From: a virus
DNA length: 29,515 nucleotides
Virus record (IMG/VR): IMGVR_UViG_3300045919_000305
Location: 64,001 to 93,515 of that record
Direction: 5' to 3' (one strand)
In this document: one piece after another, positions 20,671-27,002 of the stretch
Numbering within the stretch: the stretch's first letter is position 1
How the letters are laid out: the number at the start of each line of letters is the position of its first letter
The notes under the pieces: model-generated
Seen by the model: the letters and a program-made list of their open reading frames with translations, nothing else
The model's database searches: none
Told to the model about the DNA's origin: nothing
Position numbers and translations under genes: made by a program

Positions 20671-20860
20671 AGCTAATTGGAGCGTGGAATTAAACTGCGT
20701 GTGCCCTGAATGCGAAGAGTACGTGGATTTACTGGATTACGCGGATTTCTGGGACAGGCGTAGCTTAGATCTTGCCGAGCACGGCACTGAGCGCAGTAAG
20801 GGCGTGGGAGTAGTTTGCCCTGGATGCTACCACGAATTTGAAGTGGATTTAAACTACTAG
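20657..20860 (+). CDS. Small zinc-ribbon phage protein (67 aa)
   Basis: This ATG was chosen over a TTG six bases upstream. C16-x2-C19 and C54-x2-C57 form a zinc ribbon, with the sequence YVDLLDYADFWDRRSLDLAE and HGTERSKG between, a combination I remember from many phage genomes. The function is unknown. A ribosome binding site is not obvious, so translation may be coupled to the overlapping upstream gene. Confidence 0.7.
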   Translation: MTSIEANWSVELNCVCPECEEYVDLLDYADFWDRRSLDLAEHGTERSKGVGVVCPGCYHEFEVDLNY

Positions 20861-20880
20861 CATGTGCTATACTATTAGCT
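20858..20880 (+). promoter_or_regulatory. Extended -10 promoter with palindromic operator
   Basis: TAGCATGTGCTA (20858-20869) overlaps an extended -10, TGCTATACT (-10 TATACT at 20868-20873), followed by ATTAGCTC. A -35 at the expected position is poor (GGATTT). It starts in the stop codon of the preceding gene and serves the gene at 20904. Confidence 0.6.
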
Positions 20881-20903
20881 CTTAAAAATTCTGGAGAGAA
20901 TAA

Positions 20904-21143
20904 ATGAGTTCAGTTACAATAAGCCCCCGTTTGATCGGACGACCCGTAGAAGTAAGCACTTATCGCACGGTGGATGGAAAGGCCGTTAGGACAAAAGAAG
21001 CTACCGGACGGTTTCACGCTTTTGGTATTGATTACGAAATGTTCGATAACACAGCGCAGTTTACTACGGCCATTGTTGAGCTGACTGACGGGACTTTGAG
21101 AAACGTACCTGTACGCCTTATCAAGTTTCTGGATCGCGAATGA
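20904..21143 (+). CDS. Hypothetical protein (79 aa)
   Basis: TTCTGGAGAGAATAA precedes the ATG. The product looks like a small beta-rich domain (VEVSTYRTVDGKAVRTKEAT, FTTAIVELTDGTLRNVPVRLI) of the kind seen in small beta-barrel folds. No family is recognised. The stop overlaps the next start. Confidence 0.6.
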   Translation: MSSVTISPRLIGRPVEVSTYRTVDGKAVRTKEATGRFHAFGIDYEMFDNTAQFTTAIVELTDGTLRNVPVRLIKFLDRE

Positions 21144-21454
21144 ACTTTTGTAAAACATGCAATTTTTGGCGCCAGAGGTCAACTACCCGAGAAGAAGTTA
21201 TTATGGTTTGCGGCCACCCTAAGCTTACTGAACCGGGGTCTTGTGACCGAAGCGCTACGGATGAGTTAATCTACTCTTATGATGAGTGTGGCTACTTCGA
21301 AACGGGTCCTGATTTTGGTTGTGTGCACCACGCAACAGGTATGGTTAGGATATATCAAGGCGCTAAACCTGAGAATGCAGAGGATAAACCGGAAGGCGAT
21401 TTGGTGATGGAAATACCTTTAACGCTGTGGAGCCACGGGAATGTGCCAAAATGA
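21140..21454 (+). CDS. Cys-rich phage protein (104 aa)
   Basis: Cysteines at 4, 7, 24, 35, 50 and 61 with YSYDECGYFETGPDFGCVHH match a small phage protein type I remember, in which YSYDEGG and GPxFGCVH are conserved. It probably binds zinc. The function is unknown. It starts and ends in overlap with its neighbours. Confidence 0.7.
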   Translation: MNFCKTCNFWRQRSTTREEVIMVCGHPKLTEPGSCDRSATDELIYSYDECGYFETGPDFGCVHHATGMVRIYQGAKPENAEDKPEGDLVMEIPLTLWSHGNVPK

Positions 21455-21798
21455 GCGATAGTGGGTCTTTTGTTACGGAATATATTTATTGCGACAAGTG
21501 TTTTGAAGCAGCTAAAAAAGCGCTTCTCCGCCGGGAAAAATATATGTGCAGCACGATTATTCCGAGTTGGGCAAAAACGGAGACTGAAGGATTGCCTATC
21601 ATAGCGGGTAAAATAGGCGGCTTGTACTCAGGGGAAGAAATAGACAGTTTCGAGCAGTATGTAATACCTGATGAGTTGGAGCCGGTAATCTGCCACCCAT
21701 TACGAATAGCGGTATTGGCCGAATCAGGTTCGGCAATCCTATGGGCTTATCCTAAAGACTGGCAAGGGGAAACGAATGACGCCACACGAATTGCTTAA
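21451..21798 (+). CDS. Conserved small phage protein (115 aa)
   Basis: This ATG overlaps the previous stop; a start at 21427 would lie deeper in the preceding gene. The sequence FVTEYIYCDKCFEAAKKAL (C14, C17) followed by LPIIAGKIGGLYSGEE and ICHPLRIAVLAESG is a pattern I remember from several phages. Function is unknown; metal binding by the CxxC is likely. Confidence 0.7.
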   Translation: MSDSGSFVTEYIYCDKCFEAAKKALLRREKYMCSTIIPSWAKTETEGLPIIAGKIGGLYSGEEIDSFEQYVIPDELEPVICHPLRIAVLAESGSAILWAYPKDWQGETNDATRIA

Positions 21799-22009
21799 AA
21801 AGCTCCAGTCAGAGTTGCATCTTGACGTAGAGCAATATCAATATGAATCGCCAAACGGGGCGATTTATTTTTCTCCAAATAAAATGAAGTGGGCCGCTAT
21901 CCTGGACGCTAAGGACGGTATTCGGCATTTAGGGTATTTCAAAACGCGTCGCGAGGCTAGGGACGAGCACAAAGAGGCGACCGAACAATTTAAGTGGGTG
22001 GTGAAATGA
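21776..22009 (+). CDS. Small AP2-like domain protein (77 aa)
   Basis: AGGGGAAACGA precedes the ATG, which overlaps the upstream gene. Residues about 38-70 (KWAAILDAKDGIRHLGYFKT, REARDEHKEATEQF) follow the AP2 DNA-binding pattern seen in homing endonucleases (W-x-A, HLGYF, then a helix with Ala/Glu). There is no HNH nuclease part. It may bind DNA. The family assignment is by eye. Confidence 0.55.
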   Translation: MTPHELLKKLQSELHLDVEQYQYESPNGAIYFSPNKMKWAAILDAKDGIRHLGYFKTRREARDEHKEATEQFKWVVK

Positions 22010-22221
22010 AGAGAACCTGCAACGGGTGTAAAGCTTTTGATTCGCATGGTTATTGCTTGCTAGGCCACCCGATAAAGACAACCCTTGAAGAAAAAACAAA
22101 ACGGGGTTTTACCTTAGCCTATACGCCTACGGTGCAATGTGAAAAACCGTTAACTATTGACGCGTACCTTTTAGCTAAAGAGTTTAGGGATGTGAGGGGC
22201 GATGAGAGAAGTTCTTTATAA
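22006..22221 (+). CDS. Cys-motif small protein (71 aa)
   Basis: The ATG overlaps the preceding stop. C5-x2-C8, C17 and C45 lie in a CNGCKAFDSHGYCLLGHP context, resembling short phage proteins with a probable zinc site. It overlaps the next gene by 20 bases. Function is unknown. Confidence 0.6.
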   Translation: MKRTCNGCKAFDSHGYCLLGHPIKTTLEEKTKRGFTLAYTPTVQCEKPLTIDAYLLAKEFRDVRGDERSSL

Positions 22222-22576
22222 CAGAGATCTGGAACCGATAACCGTGTTCCACTTCAAACCCTATTTTTATCAGTATATCGCACTGAACGGGGTGGTTCGT
22301 GTACCGGTATACAAGATGCACTTGGGCAGAGCAATATCAGAATCTGAGGGCATCCCTCGGTGCCCAGATAACCATATAGTTACCATAGAGCCTTTCCGGT
22401 TTAACTTTTATGGAAAAATAAAGTGCATTTACGTGACAGCCGATGAAGAATCCGCACTACTTTTAGAGAGCGTCTTTTTACCAGGGCAGCTACGCGCGCT
22501 AAACGAAATTAAAAAAGAGCAGTTTGCTAACGGTTTCCGTGATGCTTTTAGTAAGTTTATAGATTTTGGAGATTGA
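22202..22576 (+). CDS. Hypothetical phage protein (124 aa)
   Basis: GTGAGGGGCG precedes the ATG inside the preceding gene. The product is aromatic-rich at its start (VFHFKPYFYQYIALNGVVRVPVY) and ends in a helix (LRALNEIKKEQFANGFRDAF). It has no catalytic or metal site I recognise. Its position suggests co-expression with the DNA polymerase. Confidence 0.6.
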   Translation: MREVLYNRDLEPITVFHFKPYFYQYIALNGVVRVPVYKMHLGRAISESEGIPRCPDNHIVTIEPFRFNFYGKIKCIYVTADEESALLLESVFLPGQLRALNEIKKEQFANGFRDAFSKFIDFGD

Positions 22577-22588
22577 GAAGGGGGACGT

Positions 22589-22801
22589 ATGAACGCCGAT
22601 TACAGAAAACTAAACGACGGTAGCCAAAGCAGTTCTACCTACCACAAAAAAGACGGGACTTCGGTACGGGCTATTTTATATAGCCAGAACACCGGCTTCT
22701 ATCTGGGTAAGCGCTGCCCTAAATGCAAAAGCGCGTTGATCGGAGATAGAGCGGAGAATCAATGGTGCAGCAATGTGAAATGTGATTATGGAGTTGAGTG
22801 A
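22589..22801 (+). CDS. Small zinc-ribbon protein (70 aa)
   Basis: GAGAAGGGGG precedes the ATG. The C-terminal half has C43-x2-C46 and C60-x4-C65, a small zinc ribbon (KRCPKCKSAL, NQWCSNVKCDYG). The N terminus is polar. Its last base is shared with the next start. Function is unknown. Confidence 0.6.
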   Translation: MNADYRKLNDGSQSSSTYHKKDGTSVRAILYSQNTGFYLGKRCPKCKSALIGDRAENQWCSNVKCDYGVE

Positions 22802-23004
22802 TGCGTGTAAAGATTGTGGAAAAGGTAACAACCGAAAAAAGCATAGAGCTCTCTGAGAGCGATCTTGAAAACATTCTTAGAGATCATTCTATGATGCCAA
22901 CAGGAAAACTCGACATAGAACTGGGCGGCGGAAATTACTTGCCCTGTTTCACATTAACTGAAACTGTGACTATAAATACTCCCGTGGAAGAAGTAGATGC
23001 CTGA
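22801..23004 (+). CDS. Small hypothetical protein (67 aa)
   Basis: An ATG at 22801 overlaps the previous stop and was preferred to a GTG directly before it; GGAG lies about seven bases upstream. The product has an N-terminal strand (RVKIVEKVTTEKSIEL), a helix and a C-terminal strand. No family is recognised. It overlaps the polymerase start by eight bases. Confidence 0.6.
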   Translation: MRVKIVEKVTTEKSIELSESDLENILRDHSMMPTGKLDIELGGGNYLPCFTLTETVTINTPVEEVDA

Positions 23005-25396
23005 AATCATTTTATGGTCCGACACAGAAACTTCCAGCACCTGTGACTTAGGTTCTGCGGGTACCGCGAAGTACGCTGAGCATCCGTCAACACGGGTTCA
23101 GCTTTTTTCGTTTGCTTTTAATGACAACCCCGTGGATCTTTGGAGCCCTGAAGACGGCGAAATCATGCCTGCGGATCTGGAAGAAGCCCTCGAAGACCCT
23201 TCGGTAATTCTACAATTTCATAACGCCTTTTTTGACCGGTCTGTGCTGATCGCGACTAAAAGGCACTTACGCCGGTTATCCCGCCGCAAAAAGGATTGGG
23301 ATTTCAGCATTGAGCGATTTCGTTGTTCGATGGCGCAAGCTCTATCCCACGGCTTACCGGGAGGGTTGGAGAAACTGGGGCATATCTTAGGTATCCGTGA
23401 GGACGCTAAGAAGATCGCCGATGGCCATCGGTTAGTTCGACTATTCTGCAAGCCGTGCGGTTATATGCCCGACGGTAAAACCTATAAATGGAACACGCCG
23501 GAAACGCACCCCGAGGATTGGGCAAAGTATAAGGAATACTGCATTAGCGATACCGGTTCCATGAGAGAAGTAGTTAAGAAGATCCCGCGTTGGAATTACC
23601 CAGGCAACGCGCATGAGGTTGAATTATGGCGTATGGATCAAACAATTAATAATCGTGGTATGTTTATCGACTTGGATCTGGTAAACGCCGCCATGAACGC
23701 GATTACCGTAACGCAAGCGCAATTATCCTGCTCCACTAAGGAAATGACCGGCGGCAAAGTACAGAATGCTACACAGCGGGATGAAATGCTCAAACACATA
23801 TTGGCGGAGTTCGACATTGAGCTACCCAACATGCAAAAAGCGACGCTTAATCGCTTAATCGAAAACGAGGATACGCCGCCGGCTTTACGCGATTTGCTGG
23901 AAGTCCGACTAAGCGCCTGTACCACGTCAACGGCTAAGTATAAACGGATCGTGCAGGCTACCTGTGAGGATGGGCGATTAAAAGGCACAATCCAGTTTGC
24001 GGGTGCTTCACGCACATTGCGGGATGCGGGGCGCATTACCCAAGTTCAAAATTACCCATCACGAGGATTAATGAGCGTTAAAGATACCAAATTTGGCATT
24101 GAAGCGCTTAAGTATGGCATGGAGGAAATCTTTGATCTGGACGTGATGTGGTTAACACAATCGGCGTTACGTTACACGATCGTAGCGCCGCCCGGTAAAA
24201 AACTCTTAGTTTCCGACTTAGCGAATATCGAAGGGCGGGTATTATCGTATTTGGCAGGGGAGGAATGGAAATTAGAAGCTTTCCGCGCTTATGACGCGGG
24301 CACCGGTCCGGATCTTTATAAACTGGCATACGCAAAAGCCTTCGGTGTTAAGGTTTCTGATGTGACCAAAGAGCAAAGAAACTATGTCGGCAAAATTATG
24401 GAATTGGCTTTTGGATATGGTGGGGCAAGTGCTGCGGTAGTTACTTTCGCTTTATCCTTTGGTTTAAAACTATCCGATTTGGCCGAACAGATTATTCCTA
24501 ACGTACCTGATACCGTGCTAAAAGAGGCGCAAAGCTTCTTTGGGTGGTTGGACGAGCAAGACATAACCAGCGCTCGGGCAAAAGCGAAAAAAGCGGGCAC
24601 CCCGAAGGAATGGTTTCAATACTATGAGCGTAAGCGGACGGGAGGCTTACCCATCGAGCAGTTTATCGCCTTTGAAAGTTTGAAACGTTTATGGCGTGCG
24701 GAACATCCGGCTACGGTGGCTTTCTGGAAGGATACCGAGAGCGCGTGCCGTGACGCAATCGACGTGCCGAATAAAAGTTTTTATTTCGGCAACGGATGTT
24801 ATGCCCGCCGATCGGGTAAATGGGTTCGGTTGGTGTTACCCAGCGGCCACGCACTTTGCTATCCGGGTATGGAAGTTGGCGGCGGCACCAAGGTATTTAA
24901 GATCACACAAAGCGGCCCTAAAAAGCACTATTTCGTCACGGAAGAAGGCGCTGAGAAACCTAATACGGGTTTTGAGACGATAGAAGAGGCACGTAGAAGT
25001 ATAGACAGTAAGGCCGACTCTGGGAACATGACTAAGGTGCCCTTAACGGATTGCTTGGAAGCGTATCGGATATCTAGTGGAAGTTCTGGTTTGAGGTTTA
25101 AAGGCGTTCACCCAATTTCTAAAAAGTGGGGTTGGATCTATACTCATGGGGGCCGCCTATCAGAAAATTTATCTCAGTCTTTCGCCCGTGACATTTTCAA
25201 ATATGGCCAACTTGAAGCGGAACGCCAAGGGTATCACGTTATTCTTCCAGTGCATGACGAGTTGGTTAGCGAAGTGCCGGACACGGACGAATATACGATC
25301 CACCACCTCGAAGGTATTATGGCGACCGTACCGCCGTGGGCTAAAGGCATTCCGCTGGCGGCCGAAGGCTTTGCAGATTACGCTTATCATAAATAA
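22997..25396 (+). CDS. polA: Family A DNA polymerase with 3'-5' exonuclease domain (799 aa)
   Basis: The exonuclease domain is N-terminal: D9/E11 (SDTET), a NAFFD motif with D80, and Y181-x3-D185 (YCISD), the DEDDy set. The polymerase domain shows motif A SDLANIEGR (D407, E412), motif B from R461 through K466 and Y474, and motif C VHDELVSEV (H753, D754, E755). In motif B the residue four after the conserved Lys is Leu rather than the usual Phe/Tyr, as in a phage subgroup I remember with ELAxGYGG. It should be the replicative polymerase, working with the primase-helicase and strand-binding protein of this window. Its last 13 codons and the following promoter are duplicated at 26032. Confidence 0.95.
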   Translation: MPEIILWSDTETSSTCDLGSAGTAKYAEHPSTRVQLFSFAFNDNPVDLWSPEDGEIMPADLEEALEDPSVILQFHNAFFDRSVLIATKRHLRRLSRRKKDWDFSIERFRCSMAQALSHGLPGGLEKLGHILGIREDAKKIADGHRLVRLFCKPCGYMPDGKTYKWNTPETHPEDWAKYKEYCISDTGSMREVVKKIPRWNYPGNAHEVELWRMDQTINNRGMFIDLDLVNAAMNAITVTQAQLSCSTKEMTGGKVQNATQRDEMLKHILAEFDIELPNMQKATLNRLIENEDTPPALRDLLEVRLSACTTSTAKYKRIVQATCEDGRLKGTIQFAGASRTLRDAGRITQVQNYPSRGLMSVKDTKFGIEALKYGMEEIFDLDVMWLTQSALRYTIVAPPGKKLLVSDLANIEGRVLSYLAGEEWKLEAFRAYDAGTGPDLYKLAYAKAFGVKVSDVTKEQRNYVGKIMELAFGYGGASAAVVTFALSFGLKLSDLAEQIIPNVPDTVLKEAQSFFGWLDEQDITSARAKAKKAGTPKEWFQYYERKRTGGLPIEQFIAFESLKRLWRAEHPATVAFWKDTESACRDAIDVPNKSFYFGNGCYARRSGKWVRLVLPSGHALCYPGMEVGGGTKVFKITQSGPKKHYFVTEEGAEKPNTGFETIEEARRSIDSKADSGNMTKVPLTDCLEAYRISSGSSGLRFKGVHPISKKWGWIYTHGGRLSENLSQSFARDIFKYGQLEAERQGYHVILPVHDELVSEVPDTDEYTIHHLEGIMATVPPWAKGIPLAAEGFADYAYHK

Positions 25397-25456
25397 TTTT
25401 ACATAGCTAATAGCATGTGCTATACTATTAGCTCGTTTTTACTGGAGAGAGTAGTG
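25358..25456 (+). repeat. Direct repeat, copy 1: polymerase 3' end plus promoter and start codon
   Basis: The stretch from the codons for AAEGF..DYAYHK through the promoter, ribosome binding site (CTGGAGAGAGTA) and start codon recurs 674 bases downstream at 26032-26130 with scattered substitutions and no gaps. The two copies bracket the genes at 25454 and 25963. Confidence 0.85.
25398..25433 (+). promoter_or_regulatory. Promoter TTTACA-17-TATACT with palindromic operator
   Basis: TTTACA (25398-25403), a 17-base spacer and TATACT (25421-25426) with an extended TGC. TAGCATGTGCTA (25411-25422) overlaps the -10, and AGCTAATAG...CTATTAGCT (25405-25433) is a perfect 9-bp inverted repeat around it. 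It serves the GTG-start gene at 25454. Confidence 0.75.
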
Positions 25457-25966
25457 AGCAGAGAAGTTAGAAGAGTGCCTAAAGGTTGGCAACACCCTAA
25501 AAGCGATGAGGGTGAATTTATTGGCCTTTCGGAATTATCGGGGCCGTTTAAAGAGATAGACGACGAATGGAACGAAGGCCGTGCTAAGTGGCTGGAAGGG
25601 TACAGCAGAGACTACAGCACTCCGTTATCAGAAACATGGGTAAAAATAGACCCTGAATATGCTCGTTTACGGTATACCGACTATTGCGGCCGCCGCCCCA
25701 GCCCCGATGATTACATGCCTGAATGGGGGGCCGAAGAGGCTACGTGGTTCATGATGTATGAAACGGCATCAGAGGGCACGCCCATAAGCCCTGCTTTTGA
25801 AACACCTGAAGAACTCGCTAGATGGCTGACCGATACAGGGGCTTCGGCCTTTGGTAAAAGTACGGCTTCTTATGAAGCGTGGTTGCGGGTATGTAACGGG
25901 GGGTACGCACCTTCTATTGTGGTTACGAATGGCGTCATATTAAATGGAGTGGAGGCTTTGTCGTGA
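25454..25966 (+). CDS. Conserved phage hypothetical protein (170 aa)
   Basis: A GTG start with CTGGAGAGAGTA upstream was chosen; a longer frame from 25415 would begin inside the promoter palindrome. The sequence SREVRRVPKGWQHPK, DYMPEWGAEEATWFMMYETASEGTP and TPEELARWLTDTGASAFG matches a protein type I remember from many unrelated phages, of unknown role. It lies inside a duplication of the polymerase tail and promoter, which suggests late insertion into this locus. Confidence 0.8.
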   Translation: MSREVRRVPKGWQHPKSDEGEFIGLSELSGPFKEIDDEWNEGRAKWLEGYSRDYSTPLSETWVKIDPEYARLRYTDYCGRRPSPDDYMPEWGAEEATWFMMYETASEGTPISPAFETPEELARWLTDTGASAFGKSTASYEAWLRVCNGGYAPSIVVTNGVILNGVEALS

Positions 25967-26070
25967 AGCTTCTAAAAATACTCGCCATAGGGATTTTTAC
26001 CACAGGCGCAGCTCTGTTGTCGCTTAAAATAGCGGCTGAAGGGTTTAGCGATTACGCTTATCATAAATAA
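25963..26070 (+). CDS. Chimeric membrane microprotein ending in a duplicated polymerase tail (35 aa)
   Basis: A GTG overlaps the upstream stop, with GGAGG seven bases before it. The product starts KLLKILAIGIFTTGAALLSL, a single hydrophobic segment, and ends AAEGFSDYAYHK, nearly the same as the polymerase C terminus (AAEGFADYAYHK). The shared tail comes from the duplicated segment at 26032. It may be a real microprotein or an accident of the duplication. Confidence 0.5.
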   Translation: MKLLKILAIGIFTTGAALLSLKIAAEGFSDYAYHK

Positions 26071-26130
26071 TTTTACACAGCCAATAGCATATGCTATACT
26101 GTTAGCTCGGTTTTACTGGAGAGAGTAATG
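26032..26130 (+). repeat. Direct repeat, copy 2: polymerase-tail codons plus promoter and start codon
   Basis: It is colinear with 25358-25456 at an offset of 674 bases, from the AAEGF codons to the start codon (ATG here, GTG in copy 1). Substitutions include synonymous changes in the shared tail codons and one Ala-to-Ser change. Confidence 0.85.
26072..26107 (+). promoter_or_regulatory. Promoter TTTACA-17-TATACT with perfect palindromic operator
   Basis: TTTACA (26072-26077), a 17-base spacer and TATACT (26095-26100), preceded by TGC. TAGCATATGCTA (26085-26096) is a perfect 12-bp palindrome over the -10. It is followed by GTTAGCTC. It serves the Prs-like, NAMPT-like and thymidylate synthase genes. 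Confidence 0.75.
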
Positions 26131-26988
26131 ATTAAATTAACCTACCGCAGCCATTTACAGGTCGTGACCACTGAGATCACTGAATTCCTGACATTTTCAG
26201 GCGGTGAAGAGCACGTCCGCTTGGCTATTGAGTTCGATCCTGGTTCGCCTATTACTATTACCGCACGGCTTACCTCTTCTCAGTGGATTATGCGACTGTT
26301 CTTGGTAACGGATGCACTGGATGGAATGGGCGCTAATAGAAAAGATATCGGCTTAGTTATCCCTTATTTGCCGTATGCCCGCCAAGATCGGGTGTGTTCC
26401 CCTGGAGACGCGTTTAGCTTACGGGCTTTCGTAAGGTTGATTGCCGCGCAAGGCTACAGCCAGATCGCTTGTTTAGACATTCATAACGGAGAAAGCTTAA
26501 AGCTATTTTGGAACCACGACATACGGGTGCACAACCAGACGAGTACGATTTTTTCTCGGTATTTCAAAGTCCCTGAAATAACGCACGTTGTAGCACCAGA
26601 CAAGGGAGCAGGTAATCGGGTAAGCGCGTGGCACGGCGCCATGAAAGCCGATAACCCCGAATTAAAATACCTCCAGATGGATAAAAAACGGAATCCTGCT
26701 ACCGGGGAAATAACAGGGCTTAGCTTACCGTACCTTGACCACGCAGACAAATTAACAGGCGCCTTTTGTCTAATCGTTGACGATATTTGCGATGGCGGCC
26801 GCACTTTCATAGAAGCGGCTAAGTTACTGAAAGGGAAAGGGGCTAAACGGGTAGAGCTTTTTGTATCCCACGGGATATTTAGCAAAAGATTCGATGAATT
26901 ACTGTCGCCAGAGGCTATCGATTTTATCCACACAACCGATTCGATTTGCGTTAGCGAACACCCAAGATTGAGAGTATTCAAGCTATAA
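26128..26988 (+). CDS. prs: Ribose-phosphate pyrophosphokinase-like enzyme (PRPP synthetase or ADP-ribose pyrophosphate synthetase) (286 aa)
   Basis: The protein has the two-domain phosphoribosyltransferase-type fold of PRPP synthetases: YARQDRVCSPGDAFS (83-97) is the catalytic flexible loop, LDIHNGES (116-123) the pyrophosphate-binding region, APDKGAGNRV (156-165) the SPDxGG-equivalent, and VDDICDGGRTF (217-227) the PRPP-binding loop. At 286 residues it is slightly shorter than bacterial Prs (~310). It should use ATP to pyrophosphorylate ribose 5-phosphate or, if it is the NARP1 enzyme Adps, ADP-ribose. The NAMPT-like gene 14 bases downstream is its obvious partner. The family is certain, the exact substrate is not. 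Confidence 0.85.
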   Translation: MIKLTYRSHLQVVTTEITEFLTFSGGEEHVRLAIEFDPGSPITITARLTSSQWIMRLFLVTDALDGMGANRKDIGLVIPYLPYARQDRVCSPGDAFSLRAFVRLIAAQGYSQIACLDIHNGESLKLFWNHDIRVHNQTSTIFSRYFKVPEITHVVAPDKGAGNRVSAWHGAMKADNPELKYLQMDKKRNPATGEITGLSLPYLDHADKLTGAFCLIVDDICDGGRTFIEAAKLLKGKGAKRVELFVSHGIFSKRFDELLSPEAIDFIHTTDSICVSEHPRLRVFKL

Positions 26989-27002
26989 TAACTGGAGAAA
27001 AT

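Noticed and set aside
25415-25453. N-terminal extension of the 170-residue protein from an ATG at 25415
   Set aside because: That ATG lies inside the operator palindrome and before the -10 box, so it would not be in the transcript. The GTG at 25454 has a proper ribosome binding site and corresponds to the ATG of the duplicated copy.
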